A stretch of 64,000 nt of DNA from Coenobita brevimanus (GCA_032717465.1 CM064666.1:5656028-5720027); one strand, 5' to 3'; numbered from the stretch's first letter, positions 1 through 12,765 are shown. A program made the numbers and translations. Notes: generated by a model not told the origin, from the letters alone.

Positions 1-57
<57 letters not shown>
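1..57. repeat. (AC)n microsatellite
   Basis: An almost perfect AC dinucleotide run fills the left edge. It adjoins the left arm of the inverted-repeat element that follows, and a decayed GT run adjoins the other arm, so the CA/TG tract may be part of that element's ends. Confidence 0.95.
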
Positions 58-59
<2 letters not shown>

Positions 60-420
60 TGCAGGCAAAACCATTATCCCTCCGCCTTTTAAATGTGGGG
101 GATAATAAAATAATAATAATAACAACATAGATGTGCAGTGTCCCTAACATTACACATAAAAAACTGCGGACCCAAACGGGCCTATATTACGGCGCTCTGA
201 TATATTAACCACAGAACCGACCACAAACCGTACTAATCATTACTGGACCTTCCTTATAGCACTTCACCATGGTAATACAACCCACTGTAGTCCACTGTGG
301 GATCACTACAGCTGTTTGGGAAAAATAACATAGTGCACGACATGCCTACAGCCCACTAAAATACATGCTGTTTCAGTGTTTGTCCTTCACTGTTTCGTGC
401 CTAATGACATGTGATTATTA

Positions 421-458
<38 letters not shown>

Positions 459-923
459 GCTATAACTATGATAACGCCTGCAATGCAGGATGATAACAGT
501 TTTGCCAGGTCGTTATATACAGATGCGAGACATTCGGCCTCTGCTTATGTCCAGTCCTTAGTTTGTTTATCCGCTAACTTAGGTTATTTGATGGATGTCA
601 GTGAAACGTCGCTGCTGTATTTTAGCGGGCTGTAGGCATGTCGTGCACTATGTTATTTTTCCCAAACAGCTGTAGTGATCCCACAGTGGACTACAGTGGG
701 TTGTATTACCATGGTGAAGTGCTATAAGGAAGGTCCAGTAATGATTAAAACGGTTTGTGGTCGGTTCTATGGTTAATATATCAGAACGCCGTAATATAGG
801 CACGTTTAGGTCTGCAGTTTTTTATGTGTAATGTCAGGGACACTGCACATCTATGTTGTTATTATTATCATTTTATTATCCCCCACATTTAAAAGGCGGA
901 GGGATAATGGTTTTGCCTGCATC
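58..923. mobile_element. Foldback-type inverted-repeat element
   Basis: Two arms of about 310 bp (roughly 58-370 and 612-923) are reverse complements with few mismatches. They start GATGCAGGCAAAACC on the left and end GGTTTTGCCTGCATC on the right. The core between them is about 240 bp with an (ATT)n run near 417-458. No protein is recognisable; the short open frame over the core is an artefact of the triplet repeat. Outer ends run into CA/TG microsatellites, so no target duplication can be read. It fits a non-autonomous DNA transposon (foldback or MITE) of unknown superfamily; a simple inverted duplication is the alternative. Confidence 0.75.
417..458. repeat. (ATT)n microsatellite
   Basis: A TTA/ATT triplet run in the loop of the inverted-repeat element. 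Confidence 0.9.
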
Positions 924-944
924 TGCGTGTGTGTGAGTGTGTGT

Positions 945-2050
945 TCTTATTCTTACCTATTTGTTCTTACCTAATTGTATCTTTACAGGAATGAGTCAAG
1001 CTCGTACAGTCCTGTGTCTTAAACCATATTTATCGTACATATCCTTAAATTTGTGAATTGTTTTGGCACACACTATTTCATTCAGTAGTGCATTCCACTG
1101 ATCAATTGCTCTGTTTGGGAAACTGAATTTCCTCACGTCTTTATCACCTCTCTTCTTATGCAGTTTTTTGCAGTGTCCTCTTGCTGATGCTTCCCCATAT
1201 GTTAAGTAATTATTTATATCTATTTTCTCCTACCCTGATATGCATTTATATGGCATTATCATGTCACCTCTTTTCCTTCTCTCCTGTAGTGTTGGTAGAT
1301 TCAGTTAATTTAGTCTTTCTTCGAAGCTTAGGTCCCTTAAGCTTGGTATCCATCTTGTAGCGGCCCTTTGAACTGTTTCAATCTTGTCTATGTGTTTTTT
1401 GAGATGAGGACTCCAGACTACTGATGCATACTCCAGGGTTGGTCTGATGAATGATGTTATTATCCTTCTTAGCATGTCATCATTTATGTATGTGAATGCT
1501 ATTCTCATATTGGCAAGCAGTGTATACATGTTCAGTACCTTCTCACTGATGTGGTCAGCCGGAGATAGTCTGTTATTGATAATCACACCTAGGTCCTTCT
1601 CTCTTTCTGATGTGTGTAGGGTTTTATTTCCTAACGTATACTCCCAATCAGGTCTTTTTCCACTTTTTCCAAACTTGATTACATGACACTTGTCCACATT
1701 GAATTCCATTTGCCATGTATTACTCCATTCATGAAGTTTATTTAATTCTTCTTGTAGCTCTTTACAAGAGTCTGTGTTAGTAATTCTCCTTTGTATTTTT
1801 GCATCATCTGCAAACATATTTAGATAGCTTTCATTTCCAGTGTTACTGTCTATACCATTTATATACACTAAAAACATGATTGGTGCCAGCACTGAGCCCT
1901 GTGGTACTCCACTAGTCACTTCTTTCCGTGATGAGTGGTTTCCCCTTAGTACTGTTCTCATTTCTCTTTTTATGAGAAAATCTTGCATCCAACAAAACAG
2001 TTTGCCTCGAATTCCTCCTTGATGGTACAGTTTCCATAAAAGTCTTTGGT
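945..2050 (-). pseudogene. LINE-A 3' part: RT C-terminal half and 3' end
   Basis: On the minus strand this encodes the back half of a non-LTR retrotransposon reverse transcriptase. Motif B reads SGVPQGSVLAPIMFLVYIN and motif C has a FADD box (MFADDAKI). Next come the thumb and C-terminal segment typical of CR1/L2-type elements (RPTLEYASVVWSP, KIETVQRAATR). Coding similarity continues past a stop near 1305 with frame damage, and the copy ends in short TTCTTACCTA-like tandem units near 950, as CR1/L2 3' ends often do. The frame is cut at 2050 by the DNA transposon and resumes at 6375. A second 3' copy of the family lies at 33885-34545. The clade is inferred from motifs, not a tree. Confidence 0.85.
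2046..2050. other. Target-site duplication, left copy (TTGGT)
   Basis: TTGGT is repeated exactly at 6375-6379 on the other side of the DNA transposon. Removing the element plus one copy restores the LINE-A reading frame through the motif-A region (minus strand VPHQ, then RLLWK). The duplication could be 3 to 5 bp, depending on where the TIR is taken to begin. Confidence 0.75.
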
Positions 2051-2346
2051 TAGGCCAGTCAATAGGAGGTTGAATAAGGAAAAAAGTCATGGAAAGCTGC
2101 AGTAAGCTTTATTGTCTTTGTAAAAGGGTACTTAATAACATATTAATTTTGCACCCCTCTACCGCCCCGGATTTGGCCGCCATCTTGATAAAATGGTGGC
2201 GAAAAACAGTTTTTTGCAAATATCTCGCTTGGGACTCACTTTAGCGGAAAATGTGTCGATACATAAAATAATCCACATAAAATTCTCTACAAAAACTCTT
2301 CTATTCATTTTTGTGATACGTTGCACCATTTTGGTGCCAGTGGTGT
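2051..2346 (+). repeat. Left terminal inverted repeat of the Academ-like element
   Basis: About 295 bp, the reverse complement of 6066-6374 with scattered mismatches and a few small indels near the outer end. It contains a CCGCCATCTTG motif and a TTTTGGTGCCAG inner edge, both conserved in the other arm. Confidence 0.85.
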
Positions 2347-2689
2347 GAATATGTTCGCAGCTTGTTTTTCATACTCCCCGTTTTCTTATATAGTTTCGAA
2401 AATTGTCTCCTTTATTCTGGCTTAGGACAGTCAGTGAGTGCTCACTGGTGGAGTTACCAGCCTTGCACCCAACCATTCACCCAAAACGTGAAGTTATCAA
2501 TCGTAGTCATTGCTATACCAGTTCTTGCTGCAAAATTAGAAGTATTGGTTTCCATGATAGCGTTAGTTTTCTCGTTGTGGATAGCATGACAAACTATCTT
2601 GTTCTTCATAGGAAGATAATGAATTCTAGTCGGGTTGTGTTGTAGAATGATTGTATGACAGCAGCTGGGAAGTGAATTATTATTCTATT

Positions 2690-5600
2690 CTATTCTGATT
2701 TTACTGTTCCATGAGTTGTTTCACTCTCCTGCATTAGGAAGTTTTCTAATGTGGTATCATTGGGATCGTCACAGTCCTCTTCATCAATAATTATGCCAGA
2801 GTTTGAACACGACAGCCCCTTGCAAGAAACACATATCACAGAGCATTTTAATCCTGCCTTTCTACAGCTGCAGGTGGCAGTCATGCAACCTTTGAGGCAT
2901 TTGCGTGATACAATGTTGAGCAGGTCTGGAGGAGCAGGGTCTTTATCTGTAGTGATTGGGACTAGTCCTTTTGTAGTCACATTCCAACCCCATTGTGTAG
3001 GTGGCAAGTCATTTCCCAACCACTTCTGCACTTGGTGATATGTACGTAAGGAATGAATTCGAGCAGCCGCATCTGTAGGAGGCAAAGAAGCCAAAGTCAA
3101 TTTACTTTTATTCAGTGATTGGGCAAAGCACCGATATCTCGAATCACAAAGGGATTCACATTCATTAGTCCCGTATAACTGAGTAATGAAAGCCTTTCCT
3201 ACCTCAGCAATCTTCGCAGGTTCTGCAGATGGTTCTTTAAACACAGCAACAAGATCTTGTAGTTCTTCATGCTTTTCCAACAGGCTTATGAACTTCAGTT
3301 TTCCTTGTCTGAAAAAGGCAGAAGTAGTATCAGCCCCACTAAATGCATGTAAGAAAAGAATGTTGTCCTTGATGACTGATCCAAATTTCATGGAGGTTGG
3401 CGTGTACAGTTTGCTTTCTGTATTTCCTTTGCCTGGTTTTAAGATGTATATATTTGTCTTTGATCCACCCAAGGCTGTAAGGATAATTAAGAGGTCTACA
3501 TCTTCTCCTACTATTGTGACTGATTCAGCCTTGGTAGACTCTTCAATAGCAGTAGCAATAATCAGTGTGTCTGCATCTTCAGTAGCCTATTTTACAGTAA
3601 AACCCTCATTGATCAATTTAGTGATGAGCATTGTGATAAGCCGGCTCTTATTTCTCTCGTTTGAAAGAAATTTACTTTGGCTTGTTGTTGCTGGCATTGT
3701 TTCATCAAACATGGTGTCTCTGGTGAAATAAATCATTCGACGAGCACGCTCAGCACATTTTGTACTTTTTTCTGCTAGATTTTCTGGATATCCATCAAAT
3801 ACAACAATGGCATTTCTCTTGTAGTGCTTCTTTACATACTCAGTGTACCTGTTTAGAATTGCTGAAAATATCTCTCCCTTTTGCCAAACAACTCGATGAA
3901 TCAGAAATCCTCCATCAATAATATAAAATGTATCTCCAACAATTCCTGTGTCACTAAGAGGTGCAAATACTTCATACATCGTGGATTTCTTGGTTTTACG
4001 CATTCCTAATTCATCAAAAAGTGACATAGGGTATGGGGCTAGTTCATACTCAAAGTTAAGTTTGAATAGTTCATGTGAGTTCTTGGTGAATGAAATTCTT
4101 CTAAATAACATCTCAGGCTCAACTGGACATGCGACATCTCGTATTTTTACTCCTGTCATGGCAGCTCCCAAGGGTTTGACCCTTTTCTTTCGTTCAAACT
4201 TGACTTTTGCAAAGTTGCTGCCAACAATATTTGACATTGAACAAACTCCAACATCATACGCATTATGAGGATTTGTTTCTACATCTCCTGTTACTCCTGT
4301 GCTGATCGATATAATGCTATCAAAATCTGGAAATGGTGGGTGGGATGAGAACCACTCTACAAAGTGCTGACACAGTGGTGGAAACTGGATTGATATTTGC
4401 TAAATCCCTGAGTTCTATATGCAGCAGTCCTCCTGCACTTTCATTTTCAAATGCTTTAATGGGAACACGACCAAACTGTCCAACAGAGGATGCACAGGGG
4501 ATCTTCTCTAGTCTTGTGATTGGCTGATCTGAAGTAGGATCATTTGGAGAAGGAGTGACACACCGAATCCCTCCCATACTGTGGAAAGTGTTGAATCCAT
4601 CAATGGTACAGATGTTCACATCAGCGTTGTCGAATACAAACTGTGTAAATGAGTCAGTCTGAGGTTCCCTGGCTGGATGTTGCAAAGCTGATACTTGAAA
4701 GAGTGCTGCCTCAGCATAGGAAGCACATAATCCCAAGGTAGAGAGTACATTCAGTAGATGCTTAGAACCATACTTTTGACTAAGATGAACAGCAAGGCCT
4801 ATTTTTAGAGGGGATATGAAAGAACTTGGTCTAGCTGCTGTTAGGATAGCATGTGAAATTGCCGTACACTTCTTATCCCATTTACTTATATCTCCTTTCT
4901 TGTTCTTCAAGACAATAGTTTTAACAAGGCAGTTGAGGGTATCTGGTATAAGAGAATCCAAGGCAGTTAAGAAATTTTCTGGTGGTGGACACTGATCAGT
5001 TTCATACATCTGTGACCTTATATCTTCAGCAGTTATTTTGGCGGCTGTATTTACTATCCGAAGCCGCTCTTCTTTCTCGTCATTACTTCTTTGTTTTTCA
5101 TACCAAGCATCAGTCAGAATTTTGTTCCCTGTGTCACGGAAACACACCACAGGTTTTCTGTTTTTGTTCACAGAAACAACAATGTCATGTCCATATCTTT
5201 CTTTTAGTTCAGATTTTATTGTTTTTTCAGTTGGTAGCTCACCCTCATATCCCTCAAAAATCTCACTTAAAGTAAATTGGCATTCTTCTCGATTTCCCTC
5301 CAGGTAGTTAAAAGCATGAGTCATTGCCTCTAAAACTGTAGAACTTTTGGGACGACCACGTTTCATCCCAGAAGATGTTTGGTAGAATTTTTTCATGCAG
5401 GTTGAATGGTATCTTGCCTCAGCAGCAACTAAATCAACTATATTACATATGCGAGTACATACTGTTTTGCCCCACTCATCATTTCTAATTTCACCAGCTT
5501 TCAAAATAGTGTCCTTAATATGAAGAGTCTTTACACGATGCACAGATTCACGCTCACTTGAAAGTTTTTGCTTCGTTTTTTTCAAAAACTCATATGATGC

Positions 5601-5909
5601 TTCTTTTCCACGAAAAAGGTAATCATGAAGAAAATCAAAATCTGACACTAGACTTCTCAGAGACGTTGTAGGCACTTGAGAGGTTTCCTGTCTTGACTGG
5701 AAAGTTTCAACACTCCTTTCTTTCGTATACACCTTCCTACATTTTTCATGCACTTTCACACTTTTCAGTCCTTCTAACTGAGATTGTTTTCCATCTTTCC
5801 ACTTAATGCCGTAGTCTATCAGTGTCTTCACACCTTTCTCTTTAACTTCTCGAGTCACTCCCTCAGAAAGCTGTCCTTCACAAATGAAGCATTTCCTCAA
5901 TGAAGACAT
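2690..5909 (-). pseudogene. Transposase with PIN/XPG-like nuclease and Cys-rich C-terminus (Academ-like)
   Basis: The frame starts with ATG at 5909 and ends at 2690, about 1073 codons. It is interrupted by a one-base frameshift near 4395 and an in-frame TAG at 3587-3589 (probably a former CAG). In order: a zinc-binding module with C7-x2-C10 and H54-x2-C57; a second C-x3-C/H-x2-C module near residues 150-170 (VDLVAAEARYHSTC); an AT-hook-like KRGRPKSS near 180; and a long helical middle. A nuclease-like region follows with acidic motifs FYIIDGG, VVFDGY, TEDADTLI, GEDVDLLIIL and HAFSGADTTSAFF. The pattern resembles the metal-binding acidic residues and the following helical segment of FEN1/XPG-type PIN nucleases. 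The C-terminus has eight cysteines (C-x3-C-x4-C-x-C-x5-C-x3-C-x2-C-x4-C). Strand cleavage for transposition is inferred. This copy cannot make a full protein. Confidence 0.75.
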
Positions 5910-6065
5910 TTTTCCACAATATAGGAATCACTGATAGGTTAACTGTCTCTTTTCATAGTCCTGAAACAAAAGAAAAACTACAATTGACTTAGGAACTTAA
6001 AACATTTTTTAATATTGCATGCAAGAAAAATTACCAAGTGATATTTAAATGAGATGCGAAAATTT

Positions 6066-6374
6066 TTGCACCTCTGGCACCAAAACGGTGCAACGTATCA
6101 CAAAAATGAATAGAGGAGGTTTGTAGAGAATTGTATGTAGATTATTTTATGTATCGACACATTTTCCGCTAAAGTGAGTCCCAAGCGAGATATTTGCAAA
6201 AAAACTGTTTTTCGCCGCCATTTTTTCAAGATGGCGGCCAAATCCGGGGCGGTAGAGGGGTGCAAAATTAATATGTTATTAAGTACCCTATTACGAACAC
6301 AATAAAGCTTACTGCAGCTTTCCATGATTTTTTTTTTCCTTTTTCAGCCTTTTTTCTTCCTCTATTGACTGGCC
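6066..6374 (-). repeat. Right terminal inverted repeat of the Academ-like element
   Basis: Partner of the repeat at 2051-2346. Being upstream of the transposase start, it probably contains the promoter; no clear TATA box is visible. Confidence 0.85.
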
Positions 6375-7400
6375 TTGGTGTGGTACTGTGTCAAATGTTT
6401 TCTTGAAATCTAAATAGATACTGTCCACCCATCCTTCTCTTTACTGTATTGTGTTTGTTACTCTGTCATAGTAGCTCAACAGATTAGTAACACATGATTT
6501 TCCTTTTCTGAAACCAAACTGTCTTTGTGTTATCATATTGTGTTCTTCTAGATGATTTACCCAAGCTTTTCTTATAAGCCTTTCTAATACCATGCTTACA
6601 ACACTAGTCAGTGATACTGGTCGGTAGTTGAGTGGATTTTGTCTATTCCCTTTCTTGAATAAGGGGACAATATTTGTTTTCTTCCAAATATCAGGTAATT
6701 TACCTTGACTCTAGGATTTCTTGAAAATTAAAAATAATGGTTTACTTAACTCCTTTGCACATTCTCGTAGCACCCAACATGAAATTTCATCAGGACCATT
6801 TGCTTTTCTTCTGTCTAGTTTACTTAACTCCTGTATTACTTTTTCTGATATTTGTATATCTGGTAGTATGTGTGGGCATGCATGTTCCACATAGTCCCTC
6901 TCAAATATTTTTTCTTCTGTAAAAACTGATTGGAATTCTTATTTAGTGCTTCACAAATATCTTTCTCTTGTGTATAGGTGATTCTCTCGTCCGTAATGGA
7001 TTGTATTATATCATTTACTTTGGTTTTGCTTCTGATGTAGCTGTAAAATAGCTTCGGTTGATCACTACTTTTATTTATGATATACTCCTCAAATTGTTTC
7101 TGGGCTTCCCTCCTTATTCTTGTATAATCGTTTCTTGCCTGTTTATAATTATTATATGCCCTTTCACTATTGTGTCTTCTGTATCTATTCCACAACAAAT
7201 CTCTTCTTTCTTTTGATTTTTTACATTCTGTATTGAACCATTTCTGTATTTTCTTATCTGCTTCTTTGTGCTGTGGTATGTACTTCTGGACTCCTATTTC
7301 ATAAAATTCACAGATTTTTTTATATACAGCATTTAAATCTTGTCCTCTAAGCTCATTTCTCCAATCAAGTTCTAAGAAATACTTCTTTAGGTCATGATAA
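6375..7400 (-). pseudogene. LINE-A: EN-RT linker and first half of RT
   Basis: Minus-strand continuation of LINE-A on the 5' side of the inserted transposon. It includes motif A just before the break (DFKKTFDTVPHQ, at 6375-6415) and, upstream with several stops, the usual RT finger region (an SVVSMV-type stretch near 6600). An open linker segment lies at 6836-7198 (RRHNSERAYNNYKQARNDY). Several stops and frameshifts make it dead. Confidence 0.8.
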
Positions 7401-8235
7401 TTTCCCTTTTTCTAGTTTAGGCTTTTTTTGTAACTTTCATTGCTGTTAACTATGTCATATGCTATCCTAAAGTTGCAATTTAGTACTGCATGGTCGCTTT
7501 TGCCGAGTGGAGTGTGATATATTAAACTGTCAATATCATTTTCTTGCCTAGTAAATAGAGATCTAGCATTGAAGGTACATCGAGTCCTCTTTTTCTGGTG
7601 GTTTCCCTCACATGTTGCGTTAGGAAAAACTCTTGCACGAGATCCAGGAGCTTTTGGTCCCAACAGCTTTTTTGGCTTATTATATCTAGAGTATTCCAAT
7701 TTATACTTGTATTAAAATCTCCAGTTAGTATAATTCTTTCCGATTTGTCTTCAATTTCATGTAGTAATGCTCTTAAACTCTGAATTCTACTCTCTGCCAG
7801 GTCCTCATATTCCTCTCTTTCCCATGTGTTTGATCTGGGTGGCATATACAAATTACTTTCCCTTCAGATGTGTTGATCTCTACTGCAATCAGTTCTACTT
7901 GTGAGGGTATTTCTAGTTTTATTTCATTGACTTTTAGATTTTTCTTAGTTAATATTATAATTCCTCCTCCTTTTTTTTAAGTTTCTATCTCTTCTCCATA
8001 TATTATATTCCTCTAAGTTTAGTATGTCATTTGATATCCTTGGTGTTAATTTTGTTTCAGTTAGGCATATTGTATGTGGTTCATTTTCTCTGAGATAATC
8101 ATTCATCTCTAATAATTTAAATACCATTCTATCCACATTTGAGTACATCGACTTAATCATCTTGTTTATATACTTGTCATGACATGGTTCTACTAACTTC
8201 CTCCATTTTATTCCCTCCTGTTTATGTACCACTTT
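7401..8235 (-). pseudogene. LINE-A: APE-type endonuclease
   Basis: Minus-strand fragments of an apurinic-type endonuclease domain occur in several frames: ICLTETKLTPRISNDI (metal-binding Glu region) near 8080, IILTGDFNTSINW near 7720 and LDVPSMLDLYL near 7575. The order and motifs are those of the EN domain that precedes RT in CR1/L2/Jockey-type LINEs. At least two frameshifts are present. Confidence 0.8.
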
Positions 8236-8399
8236 CGTACCTGCAATCCTATTACTTTGTAAAAAAAAAGTGTTCTTCTCCTCTTCCGATTTTCCCTCAT
8301 TTTTTGTTTTTTGCTTCCTCCCTCTTCTCTTTCAGTAATTCCAGTTCCTTTTGTGTTAGGCATCTTTTTATCCAAACATTTTTGAACTCCTCTTTTTCC

Positions 8400-9204
8400 A
8401 TAAGATTCTTTGCATTTTTTTAGTATCTCCTCCTCGGTGTTTAAACTCTAGAAAGTTACCTTTAGAGGTCTTGACCTGCTTTTCTCGTATTTCCCTAACC
8501 TTTTGTGGTCCTCTATGTCTTTACTACAGATTTCCTCTGATACTTCTTTCAATAAGCTCATTACATTTGCCATTTCCTTTTTGTCTCTTGAGATCTGATT
8601 TTTTACTCCTTCCTCTTCTGTACCAGTGATTACTATAGATTTGTTGATATCTACTGAATCTCTGACTAACTCTGGATTGTTTTGGATTATTTTTTTTTTC
8701 TTCCACCCTTGTTTCTAAGTCTTTCTTTACTTTCACCATTTCAGCATACGTGGTTTCCACATCTTTTTTTTAGCTTTGCACAGCTTCATTTACCTGTGTT
8801 ATCTTCTCCTTAATATCACTGCTCTGGTCTATTAGAGTGCTTACTTGCCTAATTGTCTCTGTATCATTTTTGAACTCTTCCATAATACTCTATTGGTTGA
8901 CTACTGTACTTGCCATTTCATTCATTTTCCTCCTAAGTGTACTCACTTCTACTGTTAGTTCACATATGGTTGTGTCTTTCTTGTTGACCTCCATTCCTGG
9001 TTTTTCTATTTCTTCCTTTTGCAAGTGCATCTGCTTCTTTATTTCATCAATCTCATGCTGGAAAGCCATCTCCAGTCTGTGTACACACACTACCAGCTTA
9101 TTGTGAGTCTCCATTTCAACCAGCTCTTGGTAGAAGTCATCATCCTGCTTTCTACCTTTATCCCTTTTCTTTTCCAAATTTGCTTTACTAAAGTATGTGT
9201 CCAT
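8400..9204 (-). pseudogene. LINE-A: ORF1-like coiled-coil region
   Basis: Two minus-strand open stretches (8524-8760 and 8890-9204) are rich in Lys, Glu and Gln with heptad-like spacing (EMETHNKLVV, LQKEEIEKPGMEVNKKD). The ATG at 9204 heads the block. Position upstream of the endonuclease and coiled-coil composition suggest the RNA-binding ORF1 of the LINE. No zinc knuckle or RRM is visible. Confidence 0.6.
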
Positions 9205-9215
9205 TTTGCATTACT

Positions 9216-9760
9216 AAAAGTACAGAGTACTTACATTCCCTGGGGCAGTTGTAGTCTAAACAAACAATCAGCTGATTGAGCGCATTCTTTCGCTACTCGG
9301 TTCTCTTTTCTGTTTGAACAAGTCTTGTTTAAACTTTTTTTTTTTTTAATAATAAAAATCCATTTAGTCAAACCTGGTACAGAACTTGACTCATATAAAG
9401 ATACTAATTTAGGTAATGCCACTGGCCGTGCAGGCTCGGTATGGAGCACTGTCGGCCCGCATCTGTACTCCTTGGTGCTTCCTGTGTGTGTGTGTGTGTG
9501 TGTGTGTTTTCCCATTATATCTCATGAACGGCTTGAGCTATCAACATGAAACCTGCAATGTATCAAAATATGGCCAAAATCTTGGACGAGTTCGAAAATG
9601 GACACTCGGGGTCAGAGTCAAAGTCTCCAAAATGGCTGCCAAATGTCAACTACTATTTATCACCCACCTTTAGCACCATGATATCTGATGGACGACTTGA
9701 GCTATCAACATAAAACCTTTAAGGTATCAAAATATGGCCTAAATTATGGACTTAGCCAAC
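9216..9760. repeat. (GT)n run and a diverged pair of ~70-bp repeats
   Basis: 9216-9482 holds nothing I recognise. A (TG)n run covers 9483-9507. Two related units then follow at about 9516-9586 and 9677-9750, sharing the blocks CTTGAGCTATCAACAT and GTATCAAAATATGGCC. No protein is supported. Confidence 0.6.
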
Positions 9761-10849
9761 AGGATATTCTGGCGAACGATTAGCATGCTGCTCCCAAATG
9801 CATTTTACCATTATTAATGCATACAACATATATTCACCGGTAAAGAGTAAACAACAGGCCTGGTGGACCAAGGATGAGGTGAAGGGTAATGAGGTGTCGG
9901 AGTTGGTATGGAATAGGGTCCATGAAGGGTGGGAGAGAGGGGGGTGCGACTGGGTGCGGGGTAAGTGGCGAGTTGTCGACGGTGGGACAGAAACAATGTG
10001 GTTAGCAAATACACAGACATAAGACAATGATATGTATTATTATACGGATTTATAATGGAGTAGTAGTAGGAGTAGCAGTAGTAGTATTGTGAGGGAAATT
10101 AAAAAGTGGGAAAAAGGGAGATTAATAGTGGCAGTGACAATAATGGTAGTAACAGATTCAGAAGTCTTGTGCCTACGGTGTTTGTGTGGAAGTGATGATG
10201 TAAGGAATTATGTAATACAGTAGGGGGTATAGGACCGGACGACTGGAACTCCCCTAAGGAACATGACGGCTAGCAGTACGAGGATACTGAGAAATAAAAA
10301 TAATAAAAAAGGCAGAGACTGGAGGATAATAATGCACGTATGAGGTGAAGAAACAGTTAAGGCCTGGATAACTTGGAGTAGCAGGATACCACAGCTGTAT
10401 CTTCTTTGTCTCATTTTGTGTTGTTTGCATCTAATTTCATGCATCTAATTAAATGCTATCTGCCGCCCATCACAGTGTAGTTTGTTCGTCCACATAAAAT
10501 AACTGCAACATTTATAACCATCTGCATACCTACTGTGCGAATCAGCATTAAATCCACAGTCATTCTAAATTATAGCTATAGACCATCCACAAATAACATA
10601 ATCATAAAAATTATCACTATAGTGATAATGACCAGTCGCAGCTTATATACAACTGGCTCGGTGCTTTATCTGTATGATGAGGATCCGAAACAGATGGGTC
10701 GTGTCTGGACCAGTTTCACAGGACACCATGATAACACAGTAGTCTGTGTTATGATATATGCTGTGTATGTTATGAACGCATAATGCTTTGCAGGTGAAAT
10801 GTTTCGAATCCTTTGTCATTAGGTTTCTCACTATTACCCTCGTAGCTCA
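9761..10849. other. No recognised feature
   Basis: About 1.1 kb of unique-looking sequence with short open frames that resemble no family I know. A perfect 20-bp palindrome (ATTATCACTATAGTGATAAT) sits at 10609-10628. Confidence 0.4.
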
Positions 10850-11090
10850 CTTCCAAACTACCACTCACGGTTGTCCGTTTGCCTGCCCTCTCTCTAACCC
10901 TGACTTCCACTTCCCTCCACCGAGGGGGGTACAGAAACTTTGGTGCGTGAGTGTACAGTCAGGGAAAGTTCCACATTACCCATTGTTCGGAGCACTGGTG
11001 GTCGACGAAGCAGCAGCCAGACCCCACATGTCTGGTAACTGTGAGTGGGAGGAAGGGTGGCCGGGGGTGGGAGGGTTTGGAGAGTTGCTC
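10850..11090 (+). pseudogene. LINE-B (RTE-like) fragment
   Basis: The segment at about 10950-11080 (GTCAGGGAAAGTTCC through GTCTGGTAACTGTGAGTG) matches in reverse complement the sequence at 18070-18200, which directly continues the reverse transcriptase of LINE-B. It is a short diverged fragment in the opposite orientation to that copy. Confidence 0.55.
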
Positions 11091-11394
11091 ACGTCACAGT
11101 ATCAACAGCCAATGATAATGCGTCTAACATATTCTCAGAGTGATAAAGCGTATGTTATTTGTATGGTATCACATTGTTTTCTGAGCCTGTCTACATAACT
11201 GAATATATAATGTATGTTTACTGTCAAAGGTATGCTTCTTTGCCTTCATTTTGTAATGTTTGATAGGAATGATAGTTACAGAGACTGATCTTATAATTGG
11301 GACTTCCCATGTCATTCTGTCTTAAGGAAAACGAGAAGTCTGTTACTCGCTCATATAGATTGTTTATTTTTATTATTATTATTATTATTATAAT

Positions 11395-11915
11395 TTGTGG
11401 TAGGTGGGGGCGCTCACCATCCACTTACTCGATGTAGTGCTGCTCTCGGGTGTCTGCCCTTTCCTCTCCATCCTTCTTTCCTTCCATTCTCTTCTGTCTT
11501 TCTTTCCTTCATTCCTTCCTTGTCCTTCTGCCTACGGGTGACTTTACACTCCCTATTCTGTCTTTCTTTCCTTCATTCCTTCCACTTCCTTCAGGCTGTG
11601 GGTGACTCTACACTGAGTGACAAGCCAAATGGTTTCCTGTGCACCAGGAAACAATTTACTACTCTGGGTGGTAACCATATATCCAAATTATGGCGCCTGA
11701 TGGTTTTGTGGGAAATTATTGCGCTCCAATTGGATTGAGCCGGTGAAGGTTTATATCCAAGGGGTGGTTGGGGTTGATTGCTCATGTAATGCCATTCAGG
11801 GATGAGTGAGGCTGGTCACTCTCATCTTAAATGTCGGAACAAACTGCCTAGCCCCGGGCTCCTACGCTCCTCATGGGGCAACGTAGGATTGCATGATGGA
11901 TAGATAGATGGATTA
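11395..11915 (+). mobile_element. S1 interspersed repeat, near full-length
   Basis: It starts GGTAGGTGGGGGCGCTCACC after an (ATT)n run and contains duplicated blocks of C/T-rich sequence followed by GGGTGACT. It ends CTCATGGGGCAACGTAGGATTG followed by GATGGATAGATA. At least seven other pieces of this repeat occur here, on both strands. No tRNA-like promoter or coding frame is obvious, and the simple-repeat tail suggests a SINE-like or LINE-tail element. Confidence 0.75.
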
Positions 11916-12048
11916 TTATTATCATTATTGTTACACACTACACTAAATTAGTTCGAGATGAAAAATTACCAGAATAACACTGGGAATGTTTGCAGGCGGA
12001 TGTTTATAGTGGGATGACAGACGATAGGTAATTAAACAAATTTACAAA

Positions 12049-12765
<717 letters not shown>

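Larger units (their letters stand above)
2051..6374 (-). mobile_element. 4.3-kb Academ-like DNA transposon inside LINE-A
   Basis: A complete DNA transposon is bounded by long terminal inverted repeats (2051-2346 and about 6066-6374). Its outermost bases read GGCCAGTCAATAG on both ends, and a TTGGT direct repeat flanks it. It carries one minus-strand gene of about 1070 codons, now broken by one frameshift and one stop. The combination of a PIN/XPG-like nuclease, an eight-cysteine cluster and a short target duplication matches what I recall of the Academ superfamily (AcademX type, XPG nuclease without helicase). That assignment is from memory. The insertion postdates LINE-A, whose frame it cleanly interrupts. 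Confidence 0.8.

Noticed and set aside
6098..6325. 75-codon minus-strand frame
   Set aside because: It lies within the TIR of the Academ-like transposon and its counterpart in the other TIR is not open.
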